64,000 nucleotides of DNA, taken from Rapidithrix thailandica (lineage in GTDB: Bacteria; Bacteroidota; Bacteroidia; Cytophagales; Flammeovirgaceae). The stretch spans positions 62,001 through 126,000 of the forward strand of contig NZ_JBDKWZ010000013.1 of NCBI RefSeq assembly GCF_039710355.1, written 5' to 3'. A program made the translations under genes and the position numbers. Shown piece by piece: positions 1 to 9,015 of the stretch (the stretch's first letter is position 1; every line of letters starts with the position of its first letter). A model generated the notes under the pieces. That model ran no database searches. It had not been told where the DNA came from and worked only from the letters and a program-made list of their open reading frames with translations.

Positions 1-1410
1 GTAGAAAGGGATATCAGTAGGGATAAATACCCGGAACAAACCGTTGGTGGACAGGTAAAAATTCCCGGCATAAAAGTTTGTGTACAAAGTGTATTTCCAG
101 CTATCCAGAATATTGAGTTGCATATCGGCATACACAGTACTGATGTTTCTGCTGGCCAAGTTTCCTCCTAAGGATACATCCAGTTTACGGGAAGGGTTCA
201 TGTCAAAAAGGAAGCGGTAATTGTCCAAAGTATCATGTTCAACCCGGGGATAGAGATCTTTGAAGAAGTTATCCGAATTGAGCATGTAATATCCTTTTGT
301 CACATTTTTGATACTCGTATTTTCTTTCTTTTTGGTTTTTAACAGGTTTCTTACAAACCGCTGTTGGCGCTTGTTTAAGCCTTCAATTTCAATAGCCGAA
401 ATGTTTTTTTGACTGAAGTTGGTAAGTTCATGAAAGCGGTTATCCCTTTTTGCCCGGGTTTGTTGAAAGGTTTTGATTTTAATACTGTCCAATTGCTCTT
501 GGGCGCTTTGGTAGCCAATCTTGACAAACTCATCCACTTTGTAGAAGTCCAGCGGGGAATAATGGTCGATCGGTACATTGATCAACACATCTTTATTTTC
601 TAACCGGCTGGGGTCTGAGCTGTCCATAATCATGTATTTTAGCGAGCCCTTGATCAATTCCTCCGCTTCTTTTTCGGGATATTGATCGTATTTCAAGGTA
701 GAGACATTGACTCCAATGATGACATCCGGGGAAAACTCATCAATCATCACGTCTATCGGAAAGTTATTGTAAAGTCCTCCATCGTAAAGGTATTGGCCTT
801 TCACTTTGACAGCTCTGAACATCAGTGGAACCGCCATAGTAGCGCGGATGGCATCACTGATATGCCCGTCTTTCATCACCACGGGTTTTTGAGTGAAAAT
901 ATCGGCTCCTACACAGCGAAAAGGGATAGACAGACTGTCGAAATTATAATCGGCTGCTTTGATAACCCGGTGAAAGTAACTGGCCAAAGCGAGATTTAAA
1001 GGGGCATCGTTCACCAAGTTGGAATTGATGGATGCATTAAAATTGGAATCCAGCGAAACCTGAAAGTTTAAGAAAGAAGCATTGTTCCACTTTCTCACGC
1101 CCAGGTAGCGGTTGTTACGGCTGATTTTCCCATATGCCCAGGATTGAAAGTCTTCCGTACGTACCAAAGAGTCAATCTCATCGGCATTAAATCCGGCGGC
1201 ATACAAGCCTCCTACAATTCCTCCCATAGAGGTTCCTACAATATAGTCTACGGGGATTTGGTTTTCTTCCAGGCATTTTAATACGCCCACATGAGCCAAG
1301 CCTTTGGCTCCCCCTCCACTTAATACTACGCCTACGGTTTTGCGGCTCTGCCCGAAGGACAGCGCATAAATATTTAGTGCTAAGAATAAAAAACAATAAA
1401 AGGACTTCAT
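1..1410 (-). CDS. Patatin-like phospholipase with outer-membrane barrel (partial)
   Basis: The reading frame starts at ATG 1410 and runs off the left edge without a stop, giving the first 470 residues. A signal peptide (about residues 1-21) is followed by the patatin oxyanion motif SGGGAKG (31-37), the nucleophile elbow GTSMGG with Ser61, and the DGG motif with catalytic Asp210. Members of this family are lipid acyl hydrolases; the Bacteroidota versions carry a POTRA-like and BamA-like C-terminal part, and the last visible residues (rich in alternating polar/aromatic residues after about 330) fit entry into that part. It is therefore probably exported and outer-membrane anchored, acting on phospholipid. 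The transcript runs leftward, alone, divergent from tex. The catalytic Ser/Asp dyad is intact. The substrate is unknown. Confidence 0.88.
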   Translation of the reverse strand, partial: MKSFYCFLFLALNIYALSFGQSRKTVGVVLSGGGAKGLAHVGVLKCLEENQIPVDYIVGTSMGGIVGGLYAAGFNADEIDSLVRTEDFQSWAYGKISRNNRYLGVRKWNNASFLNFQVSLDSNFNASINSNLVNDAPLNLALASYFHRVIKAADYNFDSLSIPFRCVGADIFTQKPVVMKDGHISDAIRATMAVPLMFRAVKVKGQYLYDGGLYNNFPIDVMIDEFSPDVIIGVNVSTLKYDQYPEKEAEELIKGSLKYMIMDSSDPSRLENKDVLINVPIDHYSPLDFYKVDEFVKIGYQSAQEQLDSIKIKTFQQTRAKRDNRFHELTNFSQKNISAIEIEGLNKRQQRFVRNLLKTKKKENTSIKNVTKGYYMLNSDNFFKDLYPRVEHDTLDNYRFLFDMNPSRKLDVSLGGNLASRNISTVYADMQLNILDSWKYTLYTNFYAGNFYLSTNGLFRVFIPTDIPFY

Positions 1411-1710
1411 GAAATTCAGTTATCAGTCAGACAATGATCATAGAAATAAAAAAGAGAAGCAACCTTCCTTACAGGGCAGTTACCGGTTCCACAATTTGAT
1501 GCGAACTTCCTCAAAAAAGGAGGTTACCCGTTTGGTATTTTATCGCATTGAGAACATTACAAAAGAAGTGAAAGTAATGAAAAAATTAATCTTAGTACTT
1601 ACTTTTCAAGGAAATAAGTAATAGGTCAAAATTCTTTCCATTATTCCTTGTCCGGAAAAACGTTGTGACGGGTTACAGAAAAAGAAAAAAATTACCCATA
1701 ACGAAAATTC

Positions 1711-1740
1711 TTTGGTAATTTGGCTAAATAATTATATTCT
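1711..1740 (+). promoter_or_regulatory. Possible tex promoter (Bacteroidota type)
   Basis: A TTTGG at 1711-1715 is followed after 18 bases by TATATTCT (1733-1740), which matches the Bacteroidota pattern TTTG - about 19 - TAnnTTTG imperfectly (two mismatches in the -7 box). It would place the transcript start just before the hairpin at 1745. Confidence 0.3.
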
Positions 1741-1744
1741 CGCG

Positions 1745-1787
1745 CCTTGTTGAAATCTGGTCTGGTATTGGAACCGGACTTCAACAG
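1745..1787 (+). other. Hairpin in the tex leader
   Basis: GTTGAAATCTGG (1749-1760) pairs with CCGGACTTCAAC (1774-1785) with one mismatch and one G-T pair, and the helix extends outward through flanking CCT/AGG bases. It lies about 90 bases before the tex start codon. It is not followed by a T run, so it is not a terminator; its role is unknown. Confidence 0.45.
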
Positions 1788-1875
1788 GATGCTTATTTGA
1801 TTTAGCCGGCAGCAGGCCTGTATAAATCAGCTCACCGTTTTTTATCTGTTTTTTTGTTTATTGTGAAGTTGTATC

Positions 1876-4107
1876 ATGACTAAAAATCTTCAAATCATTG
1901 CCGGGGAATTGCAAATCACCCCAAAGCAAGTAGAAGCTACGGTAACGTTGTTGGACGAAGGGGCTACCGTACCATTTATCTCTCGTTACCGGAAGGAAGT
2001 TACCGGAAGTTTGGACGAAGTACAAGTAGCGGCCATTCGCGACCGGATTACTCAGTTGAGAGAGTTGGATAAGAGAAGAGAGACCATCTTAAAAACGGTC
2101 GAGGAGCAAGGGAAACTCACCGATGAGTTAAAAGCGAAAATTGAACAGGCAGAAACCATGGCAGAGCTGGAAGATCTTTACCTGCCTTATAAACCTAAGC
2201 GAAGAACACGTGCTACCATGGCCCGGGAAAAAGGATTGGAACCTTTGGCTGAGAAAATCTTTACCCAGGAAAAATTTGACCTGGAATCGGAAGCACAAAA
2301 TTATATTGATGCCGAAAAAGGAGTGAACAACCTGGAAGAGGCTTTGGCCGGTGCCCGGGATATCATTGCCGAAAAGGTAAACGAAGACCAGGAAGCCCGG
2401 AAATCGGTTCGGAAACTCTTTGAAAATGAGGGGGTTTTTGTGACCAAAGTGATTCCGGGTAAGGAAGAAGAGGGTTTGAAATACAAAGACTACTTTGATT
2501 GGAACGAGCCGGTCAAAAATGCGCCTTCTCATAGGGTGCTGGCAATGCGAAGGGCGGAAAAAGAGTTAGTCGTGTCGTTTGATTGTGCCCCTTCAGAGCA
2601 GGAGGCCATCGATGTATTACAAGGTAAATTTGTAAAAGGAAGCGGATCAACTGCCGAGCAGGTGCGTTTGGCGGTAAAAGATAGTTATAAGCGCTTGATG
2701 AAGCCTTCTATGGAAACAGAAATCCGTTTGTCTACAAAAAATAAAGCGGATGAAGAAGCCATCCGGGTGTTTGCGGAAAACCTCCGTCAGTTGCTATTAG
2801 CAGCTCCTTTGGGCCAAAAGGCTATTATGGCGATTGACCCGGGCTTCCGTACAGGATGTAAATTGGTCTGCTTGGACAAACAAGGAAAATTATTACACTA
2901 CGAGGCTATTTACCCCAACGAACCTCAAAAGCAAACCGCCAAAGCCGGAGCTACGGTAAAACATTTGGTGGAAACTCATGCTATTGAGGCCATTGCCATC
3001 GGAAACGGTACGGCTAGTCGTGAGTCAGAAACGTTTGTAAGAGGTCTCGGTTTGTCTTCAGACATATCGGTGATTGTAGTCAATGAAAGTGGGGCCTCGG
3101 TGTATTCTGCTTCGGAAATTGCCCGTGAAGAGTTCCCTGATCACGATGTCACAGTAAGGGGCGCAGTGTCTATCGGAAGGCGATTAATGGACCCCTTGGC
3201 AGAATTAGTGAAGATTGATCCCAAATCTATCGGTGTAGGACAATACCAACACGATGTGGACCAGTCGGCCTTAAAACACAGCTTGGACGATGTGGTAGTC
3301 AGTTGTGTAAATGCCGTAGGGGTAGAGGTGAATACTGCCAGTAAGGAATTGCTGACCTATGTGTCAGGACTGGGGAGTTCTATTGCGAAAAATATTGTAA
3401 AGTATCGAGAAGAAAACGGCCCGTTTAAAAAGCGTTCCGAGCTGAAAAAAGTGGCCCGCTTGGGAGATAAAGCCTTCGAACAGGCTGCCGGTTTCTTACG
3501 GATCCGCCATGCCGAAAATCCATTGGATCACAGTGCCGTACACCCGGAGAGCTACCATATTGTGGAAAATATGGCGAAAGACCTGAATTGTTCGGTAAAG
3601 GACTTGATGGAGAAAGCAGATTTGCGCAAACAGATCAATTTGAAAGATTACGTCACAGACACCGTAGGGTTACCAACCTTGAACGATATCCTTAGCGAAT
3701 TAGCGAAACCCGGACGCGATCCCCGGGAGCAGTTTGAGGCTTTCCAATTTGCCGAAGGCATCGAAAAACCGGAAGATTTGCAGGTGGGGATGAAGTTGCC
3801 TGGTATCGTGACCAACATCACGGATTTTGGTGCCTTTGTGGATGTTGGAGTACATCAGGACGGTCTGGTGCATTTAAGCCAAATGGCAGATCGCTATGTC
3901 AAACATCCTACGGAAGTGGTCAAAGTACATCAAAAAGTGGAAGTGCGGGTGATTGATGTAGATTTACAAAGAAAGCGGATCGCCTTGTCGATGAAAGATG
4001 AAAATACCAAGGCGAAACCCAAAGCGCAAAGAAAACGCAAAGCTCCCGAACCGGAAACTTCCATGGAGGATAAATTGAAAATGTTACAGTCAAAATTTAA
4101 AATGTAA
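1876..4107 (+). CDS. tex: Tex-family S1 RNA-binding protein
   Basis: The 743-residue protein matches the full length of Tex, a cytoplasmic nucleic-acid-binding factor linked to transcription and RNA metabolism. The helical N-terminal region (about 1-310) leads into the YqgF/RNase H-like fold starting at IMAIDPGFRTG (about 316), then helix-hairpin-helix repeats (about 490-555, including GLGSSIAKNIVKYREENG) and an S1 domain (about 636-710, with GIVTNITDFGAFVDVG and LSMK). The final 30 residues are a basic tail rich in Lys and Arg followed by a short amphipathic end. It starts at ATG 1876; there is no clear Shine-Dalgarno site, normal for this phylum. It is transcribed alone and ends in a strong terminator. 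Identification is secure from domain order; the cellular role is known only from other bacteria. Confidence 0.96.
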   Translation: MTKNLQIIAGELQITPKQVEATVTLLDEGATVPFISRYRKEVTGSLDEVQVAAIRDRITQLRELDKRRETILKTVEEQGKLTDELKAKIEQAETMAELEDLYLPYKPKRRTRATMAREKGLEPLAEKIFTQEKFDLESEAQNYIDAEKGVNNLEEALAGARDIIAEKVNEDQEARKSVRKLFENEGVFVTKVIPGKEEEGLKYKDYFDWNEPVKNAPSHRVLAMRRAEKELVVSFDCAPSEQEAIDVLQGKFVKGSGSTAEQVRLAVKDSYKRLMKPSMETEIRLSTKNKADEEAIRVFAENLRQLLLAAPLGQKAIMAIDPGFRTGCKLVCLDKQGKLLHYEAIYPNEPQKQTAKAGATVKHLVETHAIEAIAIGNGTASRESETFVRGLGLSSDISVIVVNESGASVYSASEIAREEFPDHDVTVRGAVSIGRRLMDPLAELVKIDPKSIGVGQYQHDVDQSALKHSLDDVVVSCVNAVGVEVNTASKELLTYVSGLGSSIAKNIVKYREENGPFKKRSELKKVARLGDKAFEQAAGFLRIRHAENPLDHSAVHPESYHIVENMAKDLNCSVKDLMEKADLRKQINLKDYVTDTVGLPTLNDILSELAKPGRDPREQFEAFQFAEGIEKPEDLQVGMKLPGIVTNITDFGAFVDVGVHQDGLVHLSQMADRYVKHPTEVVKVHQKVEVRVIDVDLQRKRIALSMKDENTKAKPKAQRKRKAPEPETSMEDKLKMLQSKFKM

Positions 4108-4124
4108 TTCTCTCCTCTTAACAA

Positions 4125-4166
4125 AATCCTTCCAGGCCATGTCCGTCTGGAAGGATTCCTTTTTAT
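4125..4166 (+). terminator. Rho-independent terminator of tex
   Basis: AATCCTTCCAG (4125-4135) and CTGGAAGGATT (4147-4157) form a perfect 11-bp stem with an 11-base loop, followed by CCTTTTTAT. Confidence 0.85.
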
Positions 4167-4278
4167 TTCACAAACAACCTTCCCCTCTTTCTTTTCATTT
4201 AGTCTATAGAAGATATTATGAGTTGCTGTAAACAGCATTTTTTTGATAAATTAGTAGATTAACTAAAACCGGATATTT

Positions 4279-4866
4279 GTGAAATTACTATTTTTATTGT
4301 TGATCGCGACCAGTGGTTTTTCTCTGGAAGTTTATTCCCAAACACTGGAGTATGAGATATTTAAAGGGAAAAAATCGGTGGGTAAATTACAAATACGCCG
4401 GAGTAACCTTGCAGAAAAGGTGCGTTATCAGTTAGAGTCCAATGTGTTGATATCTTTTTTGGCTGACTTTAAAGTGGAAACTCAATCGGACATTGTATAC
4501 CAAGAGGGCTTGCTACATGCTTCCGAAGCCTATATTTACCTGAATGATAAAATCCGGGAAACCAATAAAATACGAAAGAAAGGAAATGGGTATGCAGTAA
4601 ATAAGGATGATGACGAAGAGCGAATTTTGGCGAATACCTCGATAAAGTACAGTGTGATTAATTTATATTATACAGAACCCGTTGGTATGGATAAAATTTT
4701 CTCCGAGCGCTTTGCCGAATATTGTGCTCTGAAGAAAGTTGAAAGCAATGTCTATAAACTAACCCTTCCCAATGGCAACCATACCATTTACCATTATCGA
4801 AATGGTCAATGTTATAAAGTGGAAGTGATACGACCTCTGGCTAACTTGGAGTTCCGCTTGATATAA
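4279..4866 (+). CDS. DUF6134-family exported protein
   Basis: The 195-residue protein begins at GTG 4279; no in-frame ATG gives a better start because the signal peptide (about residues 1-20, ending near VYSQ) starts here. The mature part resembles DUF6134 proteins of Bacteroidota: an early YEIFKGKKSVGKLQI strand pair, a conserved SVINLYYTEP segment in the middle (about 122-131) and a C-terminal NGNHTIYHYRNGQCYKVEV segment. The family is predicted to be all-beta and periplasmic. Its biochemical function is not known. It stands alone between the tex terminator and a convergent small gene. Confidence 0.75.
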   Translation: MKLLFLLLIATSGFSLEVYSQTLEYEIFKGKKSVGKLQIRRSNLAEKVRYQLESNVLISFLADFKVETQSDIVYQEGLLHASEAYIYLNDKIRETNKIRKKGNGYAVNKDDDEERILANTSIKYSVINLYYTEPVGMDKIFSERFAEYCALKKVESNVYKLTLPNGNHTIYHYRNGQCYKVEVIRPLANLEFRLI

Positions 4867-4971
4867 TCGGTGAATAGCAAGAAATGAGGTTGGCTTTGGG
4901 AAGGTAGCCAAAATTATAGAAGAGGCCTCAAGTGAATTTTGGCCACCGTTTTTGCTTGGGGGCCGGGGAGT

Positions 4972-5199
4972 TCATTCTTCCTTTATCAACTTTACATATT
5001 TTACCGGGGGAGACATATTTTCGTCTATCCGGATAGCCACCAGACTTTCGTATTTTTCCAGAAACTTTGAAAGCTTGCCGTATTTCACTGCCTGATTTTG
5101 CAAATATATCCCTACTTCGGCCAAGTTAGCCCATCCGTCTTCTTTAGCGCAATGGTCTACTGCCTCTTTAATTACCGTTTCATATTCCATCTTTTCCAT
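4972..5199 (-). CDS. Stand-alone LOTUS/OST-HTH domain protein
   Basis: This 75-residue protein is almost exactly one LOTUS (OST-HTH) domain. The pattern is an N-terminal helix, EDGWANLAEVGIYL, then a short linker, KYGKLSKFLEKY, an AIRID strand and a final PPVKYVKLI strand. LOTUS domains in bacteria are RNA-binding winged-helix units normally found at the C-terminus of NYN/PIN-type nuclease proteins; here there is no nuclease domain and no nuclease gene next door. The start is ATG 5199. It is convergent with the DUF6134 gene and is separated from the next upstream gene by 287 bases with a strong hairpin, so it is probably transcribed on its own. The family match is by pattern recognition only. 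Confidence 0.7.
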   Translation of the reverse strand: MEKMEYETVIKEAVDHCAKEDGWANLAEVGIYLQNQAVKYGKLSKFLEKYESLVAIRIDENMSPPVKYVKLIKEE

Positions 5200-5441
5200 A
5201 AGTATGCATTTTATTTAATGAATAGTCACTCTATTACAGATTAAATAAGTGTTTCCTTATTCTAGGAATACCTAAGCTTTTCTATTGTGCCCGGAGGATA
5301 TACTCTGTCTCTTTCTCAATGCTAAAACTAAGGAAGGCCTTAAGAAGTTTTAGGTGATAGACAAGGAGTGATAAAATAAATTTTTGAATAAAAATGTCAA
5401 GCCGGGAATGATAAACAATGAGGATGGTGAGGAAGGATTAA

Positions 5442-5476
5442 GCCTGACAAATATTCATGGGTAATATTTGTCAGGC
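5442..5476. repeat. Perfect 14-bp inverted repeat (possible terminator)
   Basis: GCCTGACAAATATT (5442-5455) and AATATTTGTCAGGC (5463-5476) are exact inverted copies with a 7-base loop. It lies just past the stop of the YbaK gene (5487) in its direction of transcription and probably ends that transcript, although no long T run follows on the minus strand. Confidence 0.65.
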
Positions 5477-5486
5477 CATGGAAAGA

Positions 5487-5960
5487 TTAATTTACCAGGG
5501 TAGTGGCATAGTCCATTACTTTGGGTTGTACGAGCCGTTCGTAATCGCTGTATTCCATTCGGATCAATTCGATGTGGGTACCGGCATTGAAGGCAATTTC
5601 TTCGTTTTCGGTTAGCGATTGGGCTACATATACCTCCATCCCATACAGGTTGCCAAAGGGAGGCATAGCGCCCACTTCACAGTCAGGAAACAAGTTCTTG
5701 AACTCTTGCTCAGTCGCTAATTGTACATCACTAATGTGCAGACAAGCTTTGAGCAATTCAAAGTCTACGCGTTCGGAAGCAGGGAGAACAGCCATGGCCA
5801 TACGGTTGTTGACTTTTACCATCACTGTTTTGGCTAGTTCTTTACCTTTAATGTGGGCGGAGGCGGCAATTTGTGGAGCGGTAAACGCCTGAGAGTGCGT
5901 AATCATCACATAAGGAATTTGATAAGAATCCAAGTAAGTTTTGAGTTTTTTGGAAATCAT
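5487..5960 (-). CDS. YbaK/ProX-type aminoacyl-tRNA deacylase
   Basis: The 157-residue protein is a single YbaK/EbsC domain, the fold that hydrolyses mischarged aminoacyl-tRNA in trans (for example Cys-tRNA-Pro or Ala-tRNA-Pro). Supporting features are the THSQAFTAPQIAASAHIKGKELAKTVMVK segment, here cited by its ends at about residues 21-49, which holds the family's conserved Lys region, the MAVLPASERVDFELLKACL strand-helix unit, and the GAMPPFGNLYGMEVYV loop (about 97-112) that shapes the substrate pocket. Length is normal for the free-standing family. The start is ATG 5960. The exact tRNA specificity cannot be read from sequence. It is transcribed alone and leftward. Confidence 0.85.
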   Translation of the reverse strand: MISKKLKTYLDSYQIPYVMITHSQAFTAPQIAASAHIKGKELAKTVMVKVNNRMAMAVLPASERVDFELLKACLHISDVQLATEQEFKNLFPDCEVGAMPPFGNLYGMEVYVAQSLTENEEIAFNAGTHIELIRMEYSDYERLVQPKVMDYATTLVN

Positions 5961-6133
5961 GATACCTCCAGGTTTTAAATAAACGAAAGGTGAGAATAGA
6001 GCAAGCTTAGTTCTCGTTTTGGAAGACTTGATCTAAACTTGCGATAAATAAGGTAAAAATTTTTGATTAAGAATAAAATGATTTTTCTCAAAAAAATATA
6101 CTTATTTCTTGATTTTACAGTATATGCACATTG

Positions 6134-6868
6134 TTATGGTTTTTTATTGCGGACAAAGCCATGTTGTAAGACCACTCTTTCCTCAATGTATTTTACGGCA
6201 TCTGCCGGAGAATCGGTTACATATACCAAATCCAAATCTTCCCGGTTGATAGTGTGTTGGGCCAAGAGTCCGTTTTTGATAAAATCCCGGAAATGCTTCC
6301 AAAAATCAGTGCCCATGGCCACCACAGGGAAATTTTGAATTTTACCGGTTTGAATCAAAGTTAAAGTTTCAAACACTTCGTCCAAGGTGCCAAAGCCTCC
6401 CGGCATTACGACAAAAGCATAGGAATACTTGATGAGCATCAGCTTTCTGACAAAGAAATAGTTAAACTCTATGGAATGATCCAAGTAGGGATTTTGATGT
6501 TGTTCATGGGGTAATACAATGTTGCAACCTATGGAAGTTCCCCCAGCTTCTTTGGCTCCCCGGTTAGCGGCTTCCATGATCCCCGGGCCACCCCCGGTAA
6601 TGACATTCATTCCCATATGGGCAATGCCGGCACCCAACTCCCGAGCCATTTGGTAATATTTATTGTTTTCATCAAACCGGGCCGAACCAAATACGGTAAC
6701 ACAAGGGCCTACATTGCGTAAATGCCAGTATCCTTTTACCGTCTCAAGCAAAATTTTCCAGGCACTGCGCAATTCCCGGTGAGGACGCTGAGGGCCCTGC
6801 AAAAAGTATCTTTCGGATTTGAGTCTTTTTTGCAAATAATATTCTTCAATCTGCTTATCTGTATTCAT
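6134..6868 (-). CDS. LOG-family Rossmann protein (TIGR00730 type)
   Basis: The frame could extend to a TTG at 6892, but ATG 6868 gives the usual N-terminus MNTDKQIEEYYL and is preferred (244 residues). The protein has a Rossmann fold with the family motifs GGGPGIMEAANRGA and PGGFGTLDEVFETL, which form the nucleotide-monophosphate phosphoribohydrolase site of LOG enzymes; old annotations call these lysine decarboxylases in error. The reaction is expected to be release of a base from a nucleoside 5'-monophosphate. The N-terminal 45 residues form a helical extension before the fold. The gene is divergent from the beta-CASP gene with only 38 bases between start codons, so the two promoters must overlap. 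Confidence 0.85.
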   Translation of the reverse strand: MNTDKQIEEYYLQKRLKSERYFLQGPQRPHRELRSAWKILLETVKGYWHLRNVGPCVTVFGSARFDENNKYYQMARELGAGIAHMGMNVITGGGPGIMEAANRGAKEAGGTSIGCNIVLPHEQHQNPYLDHSIEFNYFFVRKLMLIKYSYAFVVMPGGFGTLDEVFETLTLIQTGKIQNFPVVAMGTDFWKHFRDFIKNGLLAQHTINREDLDLVYVTDSPADAVKYIEERVVLQHGFVRNKKP

Positions 6869-6906
6869 TATTTTATTATTTTTCTTATCCAAAAATAAAT
6901 GGAATT

Positions 6907-8310
6907 ATGGACATTCGAGTGAAATTTCTGGGTGCTGCTAAAACTGTCACAGGATCGAAATATTTATTGGAGATCGATCAGTATAAACTTTTAATTGATT
7001 GTGGCTTATTCCAAGGGGTAAAAGATCTTCGGCTAAAAAACTGGGAACCTTTTCCGGTTGAGCCTTCCTTAATTGATGCGGTGGTCTTAACTCATGCACA
7101 TTTGGACCATAGCGGTTATTTACCACGCTTGTACAAAGAAGGTTATCAGGGACCCATTTACTGTACTGCGGCTACGGAAGATTTACTGGATGTCTTATTA
7201 CGCGATTCGGCCAAGTTACAAGAAGAAGAGGCCGCTTATGCCAAAAAGAAAGGTTACTCCGTTCACAAGGATCCCAAGCCCTTGTACGATTCTAAAGATG
7301 TGGAATTGGTGTTTCCTGCAATTCAAAGTTATGAATTCCGTCAACCTGTAAAAATTAATGAGGCCATCACCGTTACGTTTTACAATGCCGGCCATATTTT
7401 GGGAGCGGCTATAGTGGAAGTGCTGGTAAAAGGGCAACACCAAACCAAAAAGATTATTTTTTCAGGGGATTTGGGCCGGTACGATGATGCGATTCTCTAC
7501 GACCCTGAGCCGGTGTCGGAAGCAGATATCTTATTCATCGAATCCACCTACGGTAACCGTAAAAATCCCTTACAAGAGCCGGTAGAGCGTTTGGCGGAAA
7601 TTATTAACCGGACTTGTGAACGCAAGGGTTGCTTGTTGATACCGGCATTTGCCGTGGGGCGTACACAAGCTATGTTGTATTATTTGAAGGAAGTGCTGGA
7701 TCGTCAATTAATACCTGAAATGAATATCTTTATGGACAGTCCGATGGCTATTACTGCTACGGGGTTGTACCGCAAGCACCATATCTATCACCGATTAACG
7801 GACCGGGACTTTCGTGAAGACGAGTCTTTTATGACTCTTCGAAAGCATTTACATATCGTCCGCTCAGCAGCCGATTCGATTGCTTTGAATGAAATCCGCT
7901 CAAATGCAATTATCCTCTCGGCCAGTGGAATGATGAATGGCGGGCGAATATTGCATCACCTCTTTCATCGCCTGCCCCGAGAATCTGACACCTTGCTGTT
8001 GGTGGGATATCAGGCCGAAGGCACCCGTGGAAAACGGATCATGGACGGAGAAAAAACGGTGAGAGTCTTCGGGCAACCCATTCCTGTAGCGTGTAAGGTG
8101 GAGTTTTTTGAAGGGCTTTCGGCTCATGCCGATCAGGACGAATTAGTCCGTTGGCTGGAAGGGTTTCAATCATCACCCAAGCGTACTTTTTGCGTTCATG
8201 GGGAAGAGCAGTGTAGTGAGGAGTTTGCGGCTCTGATCCGGCAAAAATTTTCCTGGAATGTAGATGTCCCTTCCTTTATGGAAAGAGTGGATCTATTTCA
8301 AGGAATTTAA
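6907..8310 (+). CDS. MBL-fold beta-CASP RNA-processing-type hydrolase
   Basis: The 467-residue protein has a metallo-beta-lactamase fold with the zinc motif THAHLDHSGYLPRL (about residues 62-75), further ligands in NAGHILGAA (about 161-169) and SGDLG (about 187-191), a beta-CASP insertion with the SPMA segment (about 278-281), the SASGMMNGGR motif (about 338-347) and the C-terminal GLSAHADQDEL motif (about 404-414). This order is that of the Ysh1/CPSF73-like bacterial group, in which zinc-dependent endo- or exonuclease action on RNA is expected. All metal-binding residues appear present. It starts at ATG 6907 and is convergent with the small gene at 8353. No KH or RNase J C-terminal domain is present. 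Confidence 0.88.
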   Translation: MDIRVKFLGAAKTVTGSKYLLEIDQYKLLIDCGLFQGVKDLRLKNWEPFPVEPSLIDAVVLTHAHLDHSGYLPRLYKEGYQGPIYCTAATEDLLDVLLRDSAKLQEEEAAYAKKKGYSVHKDPKPLYDSKDVELVFPAIQSYEFRQPVKINEAITVTFYNAGHILGAAIVEVLVKGQHQTKKIIFSGDLGRYDDAILYDPEPVSEADILFIESTYGNRKNPLQEPVERLAEIINRTCERKGCLLIPAFAVGRTQAMLYYLKEVLDRQLIPEMNIFMDSPMAITATGLYRKHHIYHRLTDRDFREDESFMTLRKHLHIVRSAADSIALNEIRSNAIILSASGMMNGGRILHHLFHRLPRESDTLLLVGYQAEGTRGKRIMDGEKTVRVFGQPIPVACKVEFFEGLSAHADQDELVRWLEGFQSSPKRTFCVHGEEQCSEEFAALIRQKFSWNVDVPSFMERVDLFQGI

Positions 8311-8352
8311 AAAGTTGAAATGAAAAGGCCTTGTATCTTCTTACAAAACCTC

Positions 8353-8784
8353 TCAAAAAGGGTGATGAATGGAGTCGAAGGGACGGCTCATATACACCAA
8401 GTCTTTGTAAATTATGATATCGTGTTTGATTTTCTTTTTGTATTGCTTTTTGTCTTGGTCATAATAGGTGATGGTGGTGGTAAATTTGGTAGGTTGTCCG
8501 GAGTTAAAATACCCATTGGCCGAATCAATCAGTACCTTTAACTCTTTGTTAGGAGCTAAGAATTCGATATTTTGAAAAATTGCCAAAGAAGATAAGTCTT
8601 TCGTCCCTTTGAGCCCGATTAGGTTTTGGTCAAACTTTACCGAAACCCGGAAGGCAGGAGCATGGGAATAGTTTTTAATGAGAATGTATAACAAATCTTG
8701 TTCAAAAAGGAAATCGATATAGACTTCCGGCCGTGTCAAAAAACCAGTGGGAATGGCGGGGCTGTTTTTCGATAGAGTATCCAT
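8353..8784 (-). CDS. Hypothetical beta-rich protein
   Basis: I do not recognise this 143-residue protein. It has no signal peptide or membrane segment. From about residue 20 it consists of alternating strands (DFLFEQDLLYILIKNYS, FRVSVKFDQNLIG, KFTTTITYYDQDKKQYKKKI) in the manner of an immunoglobulin-like or CARDB-like beta sandwich, so it may be a single small binding domain. The frame starts at ATG 8784, ends close to the convergent beta-CASP gene and has no overlapping alternative, and codon use is like its neighbours; this supports a real gene. Function cannot be inferred. Confidence 0.6.
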   Translation of the reverse strand: MDTLSKNSPAIPTGFLTRPEVYIDFLFEQDLLYILIKNYSHAPAFRVSVKFDQNLIGLKGTKDLSSLAIFQNIEFLAPNKELKVLIDSANGYFNSGQPTKFTTTITYYDQDKKQYKKKIKHDIIIYKDLVYMSRPFDSIHHPF

Positions 8785-8884
8785 AAAACGTAGAAAGGTT
8801 TGGTTGTGAGTTACTTATTGAAATAATACGCTACTTATGACTGTCTGGGAAAATCCTGTGGTAACTCATGGATGATTTTCAGAA

Positions 8885-8906
8885 ATGAATTTGAGAAAAA
8901 ATTCAT
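8885..8906. repeat. 8-bp inverted repeat
   Basis: ATGAATTT (8885-8892) and AAATTCAT (8899-8906) form a short AT-rich hairpin between two leftward genes. It has no T run; it may be a weak transcript end or chance. Confidence 0.3.
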
Positions 8907-9015
8907 ATACGATAATTTAAGATAGGAAAAAGATTTTAGGAAAGAAACCCCTTATCCGGGAAATTTAAACGGACTGAGAATGGTAAAATACATCTTTCAA
9001 GAAAAGGGCCTGTTA

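Larger units (their letters stand above)
1411..1875. other. Intergenic region between patatin gene and tex
   Basis: This is a divergent promoter region of 465 bases. An open frame crossing its left half on the plus strand has no recognisable protein features and I do not call it. The right half holds a possible tex promoter and a strong hairpin, both listed separately. Confidence 0.6.

Noticed and set aside
1409..1621. Open frame of 70 residues between the patatin and tex genes
   Set aside because: It overlaps the patatin start codon, has no domain or membrane pattern, and its codon content is unlike nearby genes.
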